DNA of 64,000 nt from Geobacter sp. UBA5735 (GCA_002419385.1 DIFZ01000046.1:164132-228131); one strand, 5' to 3'. Shown: positions 8,079 through 17,401, counted from the stretch's first letter. The notes: generated by a model not told the origin, from the sequence alone. Numbers and translations are program-made.

Positions 8079-9566
8079 ATGTCCATTGCAGTGCGTAACC
8101 TTGTTGGCGGTGAATGGCACGATGCGACGACGGGCGAGGTGTTCGAGAGAAGAAACCCCGCTGACATGCAGGAGGTCGTGTCTGCTGCTCCCCTTTCCGG
8201 CCGTGCGGAAGTGGATGGTGCCGTCGAGGCTGCCCGCGCCGCCTTTCCCGGATGGAGGCTCATGCCCGCACCGAAACGGGGTGAGATTCTTTTCCGGGCC
8301 GCTGAGCTGCTGGTGCGCCGCAAAAACGCCATGGGCCAAATGGTTACGCGCGAGATGGGCAAGGTCCTCTCCGAGGGACTGGGAGACGTGCAGGAGGCAA
8401 TCGACATGGCGTTCTACATGGCCGGCGAAGGGCGGCGGCTGTGCGGTGAGACCGTGCCGTCGGAATTGCCGGACAAGGATTGCAAGAGCGTCCGCGAACC
8501 TCATGGCGTCATGGCACTCATCACGCCGTGGAATTTCCCGGCTGCCATTCCGGCCTGGAAACTGTTCCCCGCGCTGATATGCGGCAACACCGTGGTGCTC
8601 AAACCCTCATCCTGCACGCCTGCCTGTGCCGCCATGCTGGTGGAGGCGCTCGTTGAAGCCGGGATCCCGCCGGGTGTGGTGAACCTGCTCCACGGAGCCG
8701 GAGAGGTGGTGGGCGAGTATCTTGCGATTCATCCCGGGGTCGATGCCGTTTCCTTCACCGGATCATGTGCCGCAGGGGAGCGTCTCGAACGGATGCTGGG
8801 CCGCCTGCACCGTCCCATGGCTGCGGAAATGGGAGGGAAGAATGCCATAATCGTCATGGATGACGCTGATCTCAAGCTGGCGTTGGAAGGTGTTTTGTGG
8901 GGCGGGTTCGGCACGAGCGGCCAGCGCTGCACGGCGGCGAGCAGGGTTGTCGTGCACGAAAAAGTCCATGATCTGTTCCTGGAAAAGCTGGTTGCTGCCG
9001 CCGGCCGGCTCCGGCTCGGTGACGGCCTGAAAAAGGAGACGGATGTCGGGCCGGTCGTCAACGAACAGCAGTTGAACAGGGTCCTGGAATACATCAAGGT
9101 GGGCCGGGACGAAGGCGCGCGTCTGGCCATCGGCGGCACGAGGGCCGAATCGGGCAGCCTTTCTCAAGGCTTCTTCATCGAGCCCTCTGTGTTCGCGGAC
9201 GTCGTACCAGCCATGCGAATCGCACAAGAGGAGATATTCGGCCCGGTAGTGTCGGTTCTGCGCTGTTGCGGCATTGATGAAGCGATAGCGATAGTCAACG
9301 ATGTCCGGTTCGGACTTTCGGCTTCAGTCTACAGCAGGGACGTGAACATAACGGCACGGGCCGAGAGAGATCTCCAGACAGGACTCGTCTATATCAATGC
9401 CTCGACCATCGGCGCGGAGATCCAGCTTCCCTTCGGCGGATGGAAGCATTCCGGCTCATGCCATCCCGAAGCCGGCGGAAGGGGGGGAGCGCTTGAGTTC
9501 TACAGCAGGGTGAAAGTCGTCTATCGCGATTTCAGCGGCAGGCTGCAGAAGGCGCAGATAGATTGA
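8079..9566 (+). CDS. NAD(P)-dependent aldehyde dehydrogenase
   Basis: 495 aa aldehyde dehydrogenase superfamily member. Seen are the TPWNFPAAIPAWKLFPAL cofactor segment, the FTGS turn, EMGGKNA with the general-base Glu, and GQRCTAASR with the catalytic Cys. It oxidises an aldehyde to the acid; next to a GABA-type aminotransferase a semialdehyde (succinate, glutarate or similar) is the natural substrate, but specificity is inference. ATG 8079 follows GGAGGTG. The aminotransferase begins 55 bases later, so the two probably form an operon. Confidence 0.9.
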   Translation: MSIAVRNLVGGEWHDATTGEVFERRNPADMQEVVSAAPLSGRAEVDGAVEAARAAFPGWRLMPAPKRGEILFRAAELLVRRKNAMGQMVTREMGKVLSEGLGDVQEAIDMAFYMAGEGRRLCGETVPSELPDKDCKSVREPHGVMALITPWNFPAAIPAWKLFPALICGNTVVLKPSSCTPACAAMLVEALVEAGIPPGVVNLLHGAGEVVGEYLAIHPGVDAVSFTGSCAAGERLERMLGRLHRPMAAEMGGKNAIIVMDDADLKLALEGVLWGGFGTSGQRCTAASRVVVHEKVHDLFLEKLVAAAGRLRLGDGLKKETDVGPVVNEQQLNRVLEYIKVGRDEGARLAIGGTRAESGSLSQGFFIEPSVFADVVPAMRIAQEEIFGPVVSVLRCCGIDEAIAIVNDVRFGLSASVYSRDVNITARAERDLQTGLVYINASTIGAEIQLPFGGWKHSGSCHPEAGGRGGALEFYSRVKVVYRDFSGRLQKAQID

Positions 9567-9621
9567 TGGATTCCGTTTGTTCTGCAGAAAGAACGCTACC
9601 TATTCTCAGGGGGAGATTGAC

Positions 9622-10908
9622 ATGGAGCATTCAGCTGAGCTGGTGAGGAGATCGGAGCGGGTTTTCACCCCGGCACTCCACCTCTACTATCCCGTAGCAG
9701 TTGCCAGCGGCCGCGGAACCTGCGTCTTAAGCGCTGATGGAAAACACTACCTGGATTTTTCTTCAGGTCTTGCGGTGCTCAATATCGGGCACAATCATCC
9801 CCGTGTGGTAGCGGCTGCGCGAAAGCAGATGGAGAGCCTGATCCATACGGGCGGCATCTACTACAACGAGACCACGGTTGCTGCAGCGGAAAAGCTGGTT
9901 TCGATCACCCCAGCTGGCCTCGACATGCTGTTCTTCAGCAATTCCGGCGCTGAAGCGGTCGAGGGAGCCATCAAGCTGGCGCGCTTTGTCACGGAAAGGC
10001 AGGGTATCATCTCTTTCACCCGGGCGTTTCACGGCAGGACACTGGGAGCGCTGTCGGTAACCACAAGTTCTGCCGCGTACCGTCGTCGATACCACCCCTT
10101 GTTGCCGTCGGTTTATCAGGTCCCCTATCCCTACTGTTTCCGCTGCCCCTATCGCCAGTCCTCCGACCGTTGTGACCTGTGCTGTCTCCACGAACTGGAG
10201 GAAACTCTCAAACACCGTATTCCCGCCGAGGAAACAGCTGCCGTGCTGATCGAGCCCTTCCTGGGCGAAGGCGGCTATTTTCCCGCGCCGGCAACCTTCC
10301 TCAAGGCTCTGAGAAAGCTGTGCGACCGCCACGGCATCCTGCTGATCTTCGACGAAGTGCAGTCGGGCATGGGGCGCACCGGGCGCTGGTTCGCAGCCGA
10401 CCATGCCGGGGTGGTGCCCGACGTCATGGCGGTTGCCAAGGGGATCGCTTCCGGTTTCCCGCTTTCGGCTGTGGTGGCCAGGCGCTCAGTCATGGAAAAG
10501 TGGCCTTCCGGCGCCCATGGCACCACCTTCGGCGGCAATCCCGTTTCCTGCGCCGCTTCCCTAGCAACGGTTGACGCCATAACCGAAGAGGGACTGCTGG
10601 CAACGGCCCTGGGGCGCGGAACAGCCCTCTTGGAACGTCTGAACCAAACGATCGGCTGCCATCCCCTGGTGGGCCAGGTTCGGGGCTTCGGCTACATGGT
10701 GGGGATCGAGTTCGTTACCTGTGATGGCTTCCCGAACGGTTCCGCCTGCGAAGAGGTCCTTGCCCATTGCCTGAAAAGGGGGGTGATCCTGATCGGTTGC
10801 GGTCCCGAGCGGCATGTCATACGCTTCATTCCACCCCTCAACGTATCGGAAGAGGAACTGGAATCTGTGTTGGCCATTCTGGAGGAGGGGGTCTCGGCAC
10901 TCTCATGA
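9622..10908 (+). CDS. Class III PLP aminotransferase (4-aminobutyrate aminotransferase type)
   Basis: 428 aa, fold type I omega-aminotransferase. Motifs: FSNSGAEAVEGAIKLAR, FHGRTLGALS, LLIFDEVQSGMGRTG with the PLP-binding Asp, and AVAKGIASGFPL with the Schiff-base Lys. A cysteine-rich insert (YCFRCPYRQ and CDLCC, around residues 172-193) is present, as in several archaeal and anaerobe GABA transaminases. It moves an omega-amino group to 2-oxoglutarate, giving a semialdehyde for the upstream dehydrogenase. ATG 9622 follows GGGGGAG. Its stop overlaps the next gene by ATGA. Confidence 0.88.
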   Translation: MEHSAELVRRSERVFTPALHLYYPVAVASGRGTCVLSADGKHYLDFSSGLAVLNIGHNHPRVVAAARKQMESLIHTGGIYYNETTVAAAEKLVSITPAGLDMLFFSNSGAEAVEGAIKLARFVTERQGIISFTRAFHGRTLGALSVTTSSAAYRRRYHPLLPSVYQVPYPYCFRCPYRQSSDRCDLCCLHELEETLKHRIPAEETAAVLIEPFLGEGGYFPAPATFLKALRKLCDRHGILLIFDEVQSGMGRTGRWFAADHAGVVPDVMAVAKGIASGFPLSAVVARRSVMEKWPSGAHGTTFGGNPVSCAASLATVDAITEEGLLATALGRGTALLERLNQTIGCHPLVGQVRGFGYMVGIEFVTCDGFPNGSACEEVLAHCLKRGVILIGCGPERHVIRFIPPLNVSEEELESVLAILEEGVSALS

Positions 10909-12242
10909 AAAGGGAGCGTATCATCATCATGGGGGCGGCCGGCCGCGACTTCCACAACTTCAACGTCTGCTATCGCGACGACTCAGGAGTTCGGGTCATC
11001 GCCTTTACCGCTGCCCAGATCCCCTTCATAGCGAACCGGCGCTATCCCGCAGCTCTGGCAGGCAACCTCTACCCGCGGGGAATTCCCATCTGCGGGGAGG
11101 AATTGCTGCCCGGGCTTATCCAGCGACATCGTGTTGATCGGGTGGTTTTCGCGTACAGCGACATCTCGTATGACGAGCTCATGCACAGGGCGTCGATGAT
11201 CCTTGCCTGCGGGGCGGATTTCACGCTTTCCGGACCGCGGTCGACCATGCTGAAGAGCAGAAAGCCGGTGATTTCGGTCTGCGCGGTCAGGACCGGGTGC
11301 GGGAAGAGCCAGGTTACCCGTTACCTCTGCCATGTCCTGCGGGAGAAGGGGGTGGCGCCGGTTGTGGTGCGGCATCCCATGCCGTACGGTGAGCTGCGGC
11401 GCCAGGAGGTGGAGCGGTTTTCCCGCAACGAAGACCTGTCGCTGTACCGTTGCAGCATAGAGGAGCGGGAAGAATACGAACCGCTGATCGATACCGGCGC
11501 CATAGTGTACGCGGGAATCGACTACAAGAAAATTTTGCACCGCGCGGAAGCCGAGGGCGACGTCATTGTCTGGGACGGCGGCAACAATGACTTCCCTTTC
11601 TTTGTTCCCGATCTGGAGATCGTCATCGCAGACCCGCTGCGTTTCGGGGATGAAACGGGATATTTCCCGGGTGAGGTTAACCTGCGGCGAGCCCATTTCG
11701 CTGTGATAAACAAGAGCAATACCGTCGTACGTGCCGTTTGCGACGCACTCGAAAGCAGAATACGCTCCCTGAATCCTTCCGCAACCGTATTCAGGACTGA
11801 TTCACTGCTGAGGCTTTCCGAGCCGGATCAGATCCGTGACAGATCGGTGCTCGTCATCGAGGACGGCCCTTCCATCACCCATGGGGGCCTCCCCTCAGGC
11901 GCAGGCTATGCGGCGGCGATCCAGTTCGGAGCCCGGGAAATCATCGATCCCCGACCCTTTGCGGCAGGGTCCATCAAGGAGACGTATGCCGCCTACCCCC
12001 ACATCAGCCGCGTTTTACCCGCAATGGGGTACAGCAGCGCCCAGATCGCGGATCTCAAGCAGACAGTCGAAAGGGTGCCGTGCGAACTGGTGGTGTCTGC
12101 TACGCCGATCGACCTCAACAGCCTGTTTCCTGTTTCAAAACCCGTGGTGCGCGTTTATTACGATATCGGCGAAGGCGCCGGGGCACCACTTAAAAGAAAT
12201 GTCTTGCATTTTCTTGCGCAAAAAGGTCTAAAAATACAGTAA
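10905..12242 (+). CDS. Cyclic 2,3-diphosphoglycerate synthetase-like P-loop protein
   Basis: 445 aa. The N-terminal ~130 residues resemble a nucleotide-binding GAAGRDFHNFN domain; a P-loop CAVRTGCGKSQVTRYL follows near residue 130, then WDGGNNDFPFF in the Walker-B region. This arrangement matches the family named after methanogen cyclic 2,3-diphosphoglycerate synthetase, whose bacterial members have no proven reaction. It overlaps the aminotransferase stop (ATGA), so it is coupled to that operon. I would not assume it makes cyclic DPG here; a GTPase or ligase role linked to amino-acid catabolism is equally open. Confidence 0.72.
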   Translation: MKRERIIIMGAAGRDFHNFNVCYRDDSGVRVIAFTAAQIPFIANRRYPAALAGNLYPRGIPICGEELLPGLIQRHRVDRVVFAYSDISYDELMHRASMILACGADFTLSGPRSTMLKSRKPVISVCAVRTGCGKSQVTRYLCHVLREKGVAPVVVRHPMPYGELRRQEVERFSRNEDLSLYRCSIEEREEYEPLIDTGAIVYAGIDYKKILHRAEAEGDVIVWDGGNNDFPFFVPDLEIVIADPLRFGDETGYFPGEVNLRRAHFAVINKSNTVVRAVCDALESRIRSLNPSATVFRTDSLLRLSEPDQIRDRSVLVIEDGPSITHGGLPSGAGYAAAIQFGAREIIDPRPFAAGSIKETYAAYPHISRVLPAMGYSSAQIADLKQTVERVPCELVVSATPIDLNSLFPVSKPVVRVYYDIGEGAGAPLKRNVLHFLAQKGLKIQ

Positions 12243-12283
12243 CCTTTTCTCAATATTGTTTCCCGTGAGGACGTCGCCGCACC

Positions 12284-12661
12284 ATGAACTCATGCATCAG
12301 ACGCAGAGAACTGCCGAATGGGCTGGTCATAACCATTTTTGACACGACCCGCCGCTATTATGAAGATTATCATCTCGTCCGCCTGGAAGTGGTCTGTGAA
12401 ACAGCGGTGCGACGTGAATACTTCGAGAGCCCCGACGATTTTTCCGCTGCCGTCGGAGTGTTGGGGGAGACCGCGGTCTATCGGAAGACCGTCGAAAAAA
12501 TGGGCGTGCCGTATGATGAAATCGGCCAGGCCCGCGATCAACTCGTGCATGGTATCGAAAGCACTTGCAGCGGTTATTTTGCCAGGGAATCCTTTCCGCG
12601 CAAACTCGTCCTGTCGGAGTTGGCCAAGGCGCGGGACAAGAGCAGGCGGTCACCATGCTGA
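12284..12661 (+). CDS. Conserved-looking hypothetical protein, 125 aa
   Basis: I do not recognise the family. The protein is soluble, has no signal or membrane segment, and reads as an alpha/beta domain: a strand-rich start (ELPNGLVITIFDTTRRYYEDYHL split by charged residues), then helices with many Arg, Lys and Glu and a basic tail. Its stop overlaps the start of the rRNA methyltransferase by 7 bases, so they are co-translated. Codon use resembles its neighbours, which supports a real gene. Confidence 0.65.
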   Translation: MNSCIRRRELPNGLVITIFDTTRRYYEDYHLVRLEVVCETAVRREYFESPDDFSAAVGVLGETAVYRKTVEKMGVPYDEIGQARDQLVHGIESTCSGYFARESFPRKLVLSELAKARDKSRRSPC

Positions 12662-13995
12662 GCGGTTCGGAGCAGGGTGGCGGAACGTTGGTCACCGTCG
12701 AAAAGCTGGCATTCGGCGGTTCAGGTATCGGGAGGGTGGACGGCAAGGTCTGCTTCATACCCTTCACGGCTCCGGGTGACCGGTGCCGTGTCGAGATACA
12801 TGCCGAGAAGAAATCCTACAGCGAGGGGGCACTCCTGGAGTGCATGGCTCCGTCACCTGCTCGAGTGACACCTCCCTGCGGTGTTTTCGGAGAGTGCGGC
12901 GGCTGCTTCTGGCAACACATACGGTACAGTGCCCAACTGGCAGCGAAACAGCAGATTTTTGTGGAAATGCTGTCCCGCTCGGTCCCCGTGGCGCCCGATG
13001 TCTTCCTGCCTGCCGTGCCTGCGCCCATGCCTTACGGGTATCGCTCGCGGGTGCAGTTCAAGCTCCGGAGCGTCACTGGCAAGCTCAAATTCGGCTTCTA
13101 TCGCCGGGGATCCCATTATGTAATCGATCTGCCGGGGAAATGCCACATAGCCTGTAACGTAATAAACCTGATCAGGGAAGAGCTGTGCCGGATGCTGGAA
13201 CGTTTTCCCGAACCGGACAAGCTGCCCCAGATCGATGTCGCGGCGGGAGAAAGCAGCGGCTTGCTGCTTCTTTTCCATTACATCGGTGAAAACCGTACGG
13301 GCATTGCTGCATGGCTTGGGGAGACGGTTCCCGGTTGTGCCGGAGTAACCGGCGTGTTCCTTCAGTGCGGCAGAAAATCGTCACTGCTGCGTATCTGGGG
13401 AGATGAACGGGTAGCATACCGGGTGCCGACGGCTGTCGTTGAGAGTTTGCCGGACATGGAGCTTGCGTTTCGCTGCGGCGGTTTTTCTCAGGTCAATTAC
13501 GGCCAGAACCGGGCGATGATCCGAACCGTGCTGGACTGGGCGGCGCTGAAAGGGCGCGAGCGGATCCTTGATCTCTATTGCGGCAACGGCAATTTCTCTC
13601 TCCCGATCTCCCGGTCATGCGCAGAAATAATCGGCGTGGAGGAGTATGGCGACTCCATCGAAGATGCTGTGTTCAATGCGAGAAGCAACGATGTCCAGAA
13701 TGCCCGTTTCATTGCAAGGGATACGGACGGAGGTCTCCGTGAACTGATCGCCCGGGGAGAACGTTTCCACCTGGTTCTGCTGGATCCGCCCAGAACGGGC
13801 GCCCGGGAGGCAGTCCACCTCATACCGGCTCTGGAACCGGAAAAAATCATCTATGTCTCCTGCGACCCTGCAACACTGGCGCGTGACCTGGCAATTCTCC
13901 ACGGTAAAGGCTACCGGGTAGCCGCCAGCCGCCCGATCGACATGTTTCCCCAGACCTACCACATAGAAAGCGTTACCCTTCTCACGAAAGTCTGA
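12655..13995 (+). CDS. 23S rRNA (uracil-5)-methyltransferase, RlmD/RumA family
   Basis: 446 aa with an N-terminal TRAM/OB domain (KLAFGGSGIGRVDGK, about residues 10-65), a four-Cys Fe-S segment (CGVFGECGGCFW, plus a later cysteine), and a C-terminal Rossmann methyltransferase domain with DLYCGNGNFSLPI and the catalytic IYVSCDPATLARDL Cys. It makes 5-methyluridine in 23S rRNA (U1939 or U747 type; the exact site cannot be told). ATG 12655 follows AGGCGG and overlaps the previous gene; the frame is open further upstream but without similarity. Confidence 0.9.
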   Translation: MLSGSEQGGGTLVTVEKLAFGGSGIGRVDGKVCFIPFTAPGDRCRVEIHAEKKSYSEGALLECMAPSPARVTPPCGVFGECGGCFWQHIRYSAQLAAKQQIFVEMLSRSVPVAPDVFLPAVPAPMPYGYRSRVQFKLRSVTGKLKFGFYRRGSHYVIDLPGKCHIACNVINLIREELCRMLERFPEPDKLPQIDVAAGESSGLLLLFHYIGENRTGIAAWLGETVPGCAGVTGVFLQCGRKSSLLRIWGDERVAYRVPTAVVESLPDMELAFRCGGFSQVNYGQNRAMIRTVLDWAALKGRERILDLYCGNGNFSLPISRSCAEIIGVEEYGDSIEDAVFNARSNDVQNARFIARDTDGGLRELIARGERFHLVLLDPPRTGAREAVHLIPALEPEKIIYVSCDPATLARDLAILHGKGYRVAASRPIDMFPQTYHIESVTLLTKV

Positions 13996-14357
13996 ACTGA
14001 TTTTAGGAGAGATATTTGCAAGCTCACACATGGCCGCCTTCATCGGCAGCCAAGAGAGCAGAACATTTCATTTGCCATGTAACGGCGTAATGTAAAACTT
14101 TGTTTGAGGTGCGACAGGAAAACAGGCCATGGGGGACAGGATGGCTCGGGTCGGGTCGCATGTCGAAACTGTGCGGACAAGTGTATCAATTTTGGCTGCA
14201 TACTGATCAATTTTGATGAAACCGGCTCTTGCCGCCGGCAAGGTTGAGCGTCACATGACCGGTAGAGCGGCAGGGCTGCCTGACAGTTGTCACTTTCCAT
14301 TGCTTTGAGTGGATTTGCATATGCATGCTGCAGTTAACCAGGACTGGAGGAAACACG
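13996..14357. other. 362-base gap before ihf gene; possible IS end remnant
   Basis: No conserved frame. Two direct copies of ATCAATTTTG lie 21 bases apart (14185-14194 and 14206-14215), reminiscent of the repeated terminal motifs of IS21-type elements; no transposase is present. The strong GGAGG site of the next gene is at 14345-14349. Confidence 0.4.
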
Positions 14358-14633
14358 ATGAACAAATCAGAGCTTATCGAAGCCCTTGCCGAGAGGAAAA
14401 ACCTTTCATTCAAGAAGGCTGAGGATATCATCAACACCATTTTCGATGCGATGTCCAATGCTCTGCATGTGGGTGAAAGGATAGAGATAAGAGGTTTCGG
14501 CAGCTTTGTGATCAAGCATTACAAGCCCTATGTGGGCAGAAACCCCAAAACCGGCGAAGCCATAACGGTCAAGCCGAAAAAGCTCCCTTTCTTCAAGGTC
14601 GGCAAGGAGCTGAAGGAAAAGGTCGACAATTAG
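14358..14633 (+). CDS. IHF/HU family DNA-bending protein, IHF-beta-like
   Basis: 91 aa. MNKSELIEALAERKNLSFKK starts the helical dimer body, GERIEIRGFGSF is the family signature and is closest to IHF beta, and GRNPKTGEAI with its Pro is the DNA-intercalating arm. It would act as a nucleoid-associated hetero- or homodimer that bends DNA. ATG 14358 lies 8 bases after GGAGG. Monocistronic, followed by a short hairpin. Whether it pairs with an IHF-alpha elsewhere is unknown, so I leave the symbol empty. Confidence 0.92.
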   Translation: MNKSELIEALAERKNLSFKKAEDIINTIFDAMSNALHVGERIEIRGFGSFVIKHYKPYVGRNPKTGEAITVKPKKLPFFKVGKELKEKVDN

Positions 14634-14637
14634 TTTC

Positions 14638-14656
14638 CATCCGGAGTTTCCGGATG
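14638..14656 (+). terminator. Short hairpin after IHF/HU gene, weak terminator
   Basis: CATCCGGA-GTT-TCCGGATG, a perfect 8-bp stem directly after the stop codon, followed only by TTTG, so termination would be weak. The arm sequence repeats that seen at 2642-2690. Confidence 0.5.
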
Positions 14657-14813
14657 TTTGCCGATTGATTTCCTGCTGGAAGCGGTTTTGTCCGGCTCGG
14701 CCTCCGGTCCCGCCTTTGCGGGCGGCAGCCGCAGTTCAACCCGGTGAGGCTGCGGCGCCGTATCCCACGGCACTTCCCAGTATTCCCACCAGACTTCCCG
14801 GAGCCTGAGGCGT

Positions 14814-16496
14814 ATGCTTCTCTTACGACTGCTTGAAGCGCTGGGCGGGCTCGGTCTCTTTGTCCTTGGCATGAAAACCATGGCGGAGGGACTTCAGCGG
14901 CTTGCCAGCGGCGGTTTCCGACGTTTCCTGGAAAAGCTTGCCGGCAACCGCCTGTCTGCTGCATTGACGGGCGGCTGCCTGGCTTCGTTCCTCCAGTCGA
15001 GCGGAGCTGCATCGATCCTGATCATCGGCTTCGTGAATGCGGGGCTTCTCACGCTTTACCAGGCGCTGGGAATGCTCTTGGGAACTGCGCTCGGCACAGT
15101 GGTCGCAGTTCAGTTCATCGCCTTCAAGATCACATTCCTCTCATTGCCAGCCATTTTCACGGGGGTTGCGCTCCGCTTCTCCAGCAAGCAGCGGCGACTG
15201 GTCTTCCTGGGAGATATCCTGATCGGTCTCGGCCTGCTGTTCCTTGGCCTGGAGATCATGGAGGTCCGTTTTTCTTCGCTCGGAGAGCATGATGTCCTCA
15301 ACTGGCTGCGCTCATCACCTATGGATTGGCGTCTGGTCAGTCTTCTCGCGGGCACTGCGATCACGTTTCTGGTTCAGTCCGGCAGTGCGGCAATAGGGAT
15401 CATCATAGCCCTGGCCGCCGCACGGCTCATCGGCCTGGAGCAGGCCGTCGCAATGGTTCTGGGCGAGATGCCTGGCACCCTGATCCTGGCTGCAATCGGC
15501 GCAATCGGCGGGACCCTGGCAGCCAGGCGGGCAGTGATTCTGTATGGCATTATCTGCATTGCATCGGTTTCTGCCGTGCTGGTGCTGTTCCCCCAGTTTC
15601 TGTCCTTGGTGGCAGCAGTCAGCGGAGTGGAATGGCCGAATGTGGCGATTACCGGCGGCGAATCCGCCAAACGGTTTCCACCGGTGCTTTCGGGTGCCCA
15701 AACGGCGCGGACAATTGCCAACAGTTATACGCTCTTCAGTCTTGTCATAGCGGCACTCTTTCTCCCGTTCATCGGTTTCTTCGCCAGGTCCGCCCGAATG
15801 ATCCTGCCCACGGCAGATGGCGGGGCAGATGTCGAGCCGCGGCCACGCTACCTGGATTACCGCATCATCAACACGCCGTACCTGGCCTTGCTCCAGGCGG
15901 GCAACGAATTGAAGAGGATGGCCCATGTGGCCGGATCCATGCTGTCCGATACCGTTCAGCAGTTTTACGAATTCAATGCCAGGAGATCCGCCATCATCCG
16001 GCAGAAGGAAAACGTGCTGGATGTCCTGCAGAAGGACCTCTCCGCCTTCCTGGTCATGTTGTCCCGCCAGTCCCGGAATCCCGAAATAACAGCCGACATA
16101 CCGCTGCTGCTCGGCACGGTGAACGAACTGGAGGCCGTGGGGGACAATTGCGAGATAATCCTCGATTGTCTGCGCAGGAAGAAGGAAGGTTCCGTATTCT
16201 TTTCCGAAACCGCCATGGAGGAAACAAAATCCCTGGCACGGCAGTCGGCTTATCTGGTGAACCTTGCGGTCGATCACCTCGAGAATCTGGAGATTCCCGG
16301 TGAACATGACCTGCGTGTCCTGAAAAAAGAGCTGCATGCAACAGCCGACGAAATGAAAAATCTGCATCTGTCTCGCTTGAGCAGCGGCTCATGCACGGTC
16401 ATTGCTGGTTTGCTCTATATGGACATAGTTACTGCATTTGTGAAAATCGGGGACTGTGCCTACTCCATAATGAAACAGGAAAAAGGGGTTAGCTGA
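14814..16496 (+). CDS. Na/Pi-cotransporter-like membrane protein with C-terminal PhoU domain
   Basis: 560 aa. Residues 1-320 contain two inverted Na/Pi-cotransporter repeats with about eight hydrophobic segments; residues ~345-555 form a helical PhoU-like domain (ELKRMAHVAGSML, NELEAVGDNCE). Family members move phosphate with sodium or control phosphate flux. The signature is altered: the first repeat has QSSGAAS (61-67) rather than QSSSAT and GTALGTV rather than GANIGTT; the second has QSGSAA and GEMPGTL. It may therefore use a different substrate or be regulatory. ATG 14814 follows a GAGG site. The Ppx/GppA gene follows after two bases, linking it to phosphate or polyphosphate handling. Confidence 0.85.
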   Translation: MLLLRLLEALGGLGLFVLGMKTMAEGLQRLASGGFRRFLEKLAGNRLSAALTGGCLASFLQSSGAASILIIGFVNAGLLTLYQALGMLLGTALGTVVAVQFIAFKITFLSLPAIFTGVALRFSSKQRRLVFLGDILIGLGLLFLGLEIMEVRFSSLGEHDVLNWLRSSPMDWRLVSLLAGTAITFLVQSGSAAIGIIIALAAARLIGLEQAVAMVLGEMPGTLILAAIGAIGGTLAARRAVILYGIICIASVSAVLVLFPQFLSLVAAVSGVEWPNVAITGGESAKRFPPVLSGAQTARTIANSYTLFSLVIAALFLPFIGFFARSARMILPTADGGADVEPRPRYLDYRIINTPYLALLQAGNELKRMAHVAGSMLSDTVQQFYEFNARRSAIIRQKENVLDVLQKDLSAFLVMLSRQSRNPEITADIPLLLGTVNELEAVGDNCEIILDCLRRKKEGSVFFSETAMEETKSLARQSAYLVNLAVDHLENLEIPGEHDLRVLKKELHATADEMKNLHLSRLSSGSCTVIAGLLYMDIVTAFVKIGDCAYSIMKQEKGVS

Positions 16497-16498
16497 CT

Positions 16499-17401
16499 GT
16501 GGAAATAACTGCCGCCATTGACTTGGGAACAAACAGCGCCCGCCTTCTGATCGCAGCCCCGCAGGGAGCCGGGGACCTGGAAACGCTGGTGCTGAAACGG
16601 GTCATTACCAGGCTTGGAGGTGGTTTTACGCGTGAACGGGGAATCTCTGCAGCAGCGCGGGACAGGACGCTATCCGCACTGCACGATTTTGCCCGGGAAA
16701 TAGAGCGTGCCGGAGCGTCGCGGGTTCGTGCGGTTGCCACGAGCGCGGTTCGGGATGCGGTCAACGGCAGGGAATTCATCGATCGTGTCGCTGCCGAAAC
16801 AGGAATACGGTTCGAGATAATCGACGGAAGGGAGGAAGCGCTCCTGACGTTGAAGGGTGTGGTTTCGGGCCTTGGCAGAAGCGGTGACTCGCTGGTTTTT
16901 GATATCGGTGGCGGCAGCACCGAATATACTCTGGCCAGCGGCATGACACCGCTGTTCACCCGAAGTCTGCCGCTGGGCGTTGTCAGGCTCACCGAGGGCA
17001 AAGGGACGGTCGACGCCATGGATGACAAGATCAGACGGGAACTTGGCGGCTTGATGCGGGAACTCGACAATGCCGGCCTGGGCGGTTTTCCTGCTGGAGC
17101 CGCTTTGATAGGCACCGCGGGAACGGCTACCACACTGGCTGCCATGGATCTGAAACTGGCTCGCTACGACCACCGCCGGGTCCACGGTCATGTTCTGCTT
17201 TTTCCGGTGATACGGGATCTGTTTGAGACCGTCCTCCCGCTTGCGGCTGAGGAGAGGCTGCGGATTCCTGGCATCGAGAAGGGGAGGGAGGACCTCGTGG
17301 TTGCCGGTTTCCTGATCACCCTGCGGACCATGGAACTGTTCGGTTTCGATCGGTTCACCGTATCCGACGCCGGGTTGCTCGAGGGGTTGCTGACTGCCTG
17401 A
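16499..17401 (+). CDS. Ppx/GppA phosphatase family protein
   Basis: 300 aa ASKHA-fold enzyme with AAIDLGTNSARLLIA at the N terminus (phosphate-1 loop) and FDIGGGSTEY (phosphate-2 loop) near residue 140, then GTAGTATT. The family hydrolyses polyphosphate ends or pppGpp. At 300 aa it is the short form lacking the C-terminal HD-like domain of E. coli Ppx. GTG 16499 is preceded by AAAGGGG, two bases after the preceding stop, so the two form a phosphate-linked operon. Confidence 0.9.
   Translation: MEITAAIDLGTNSARLLIAAPQGAGDLETLVLKRVITRLGGGFTRERGISAAARDRTLSALHDFAREIERAGASRVRAVATSAVRDAVNGREFIDRVAAETGIRFEIIDGREEALLTLKGVVSGLGRSGDSLVFDIGGGSTEYTLASGMTPLFTRSLPLGVVRLTEGKGTVDAMDDKIRRELGGLMRELDNAGLGGFPAGAALIGTAGTATTLAAMDLKLARYDHRRVHGHVLLFPVIRDLFETVLPLAAEERLRIPGIEKGREDLVVAGFLITLRTMELFGFDRFTVSDAGLLEGLLTA

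Noticed and set aside
15315..16367. 350-codon minus-strand and 325-codon plus-strand frames
   Set aside because: Both lie within the Na/Pi-PhoU gene in other frames and show arginine/proline-rich shadow composition.
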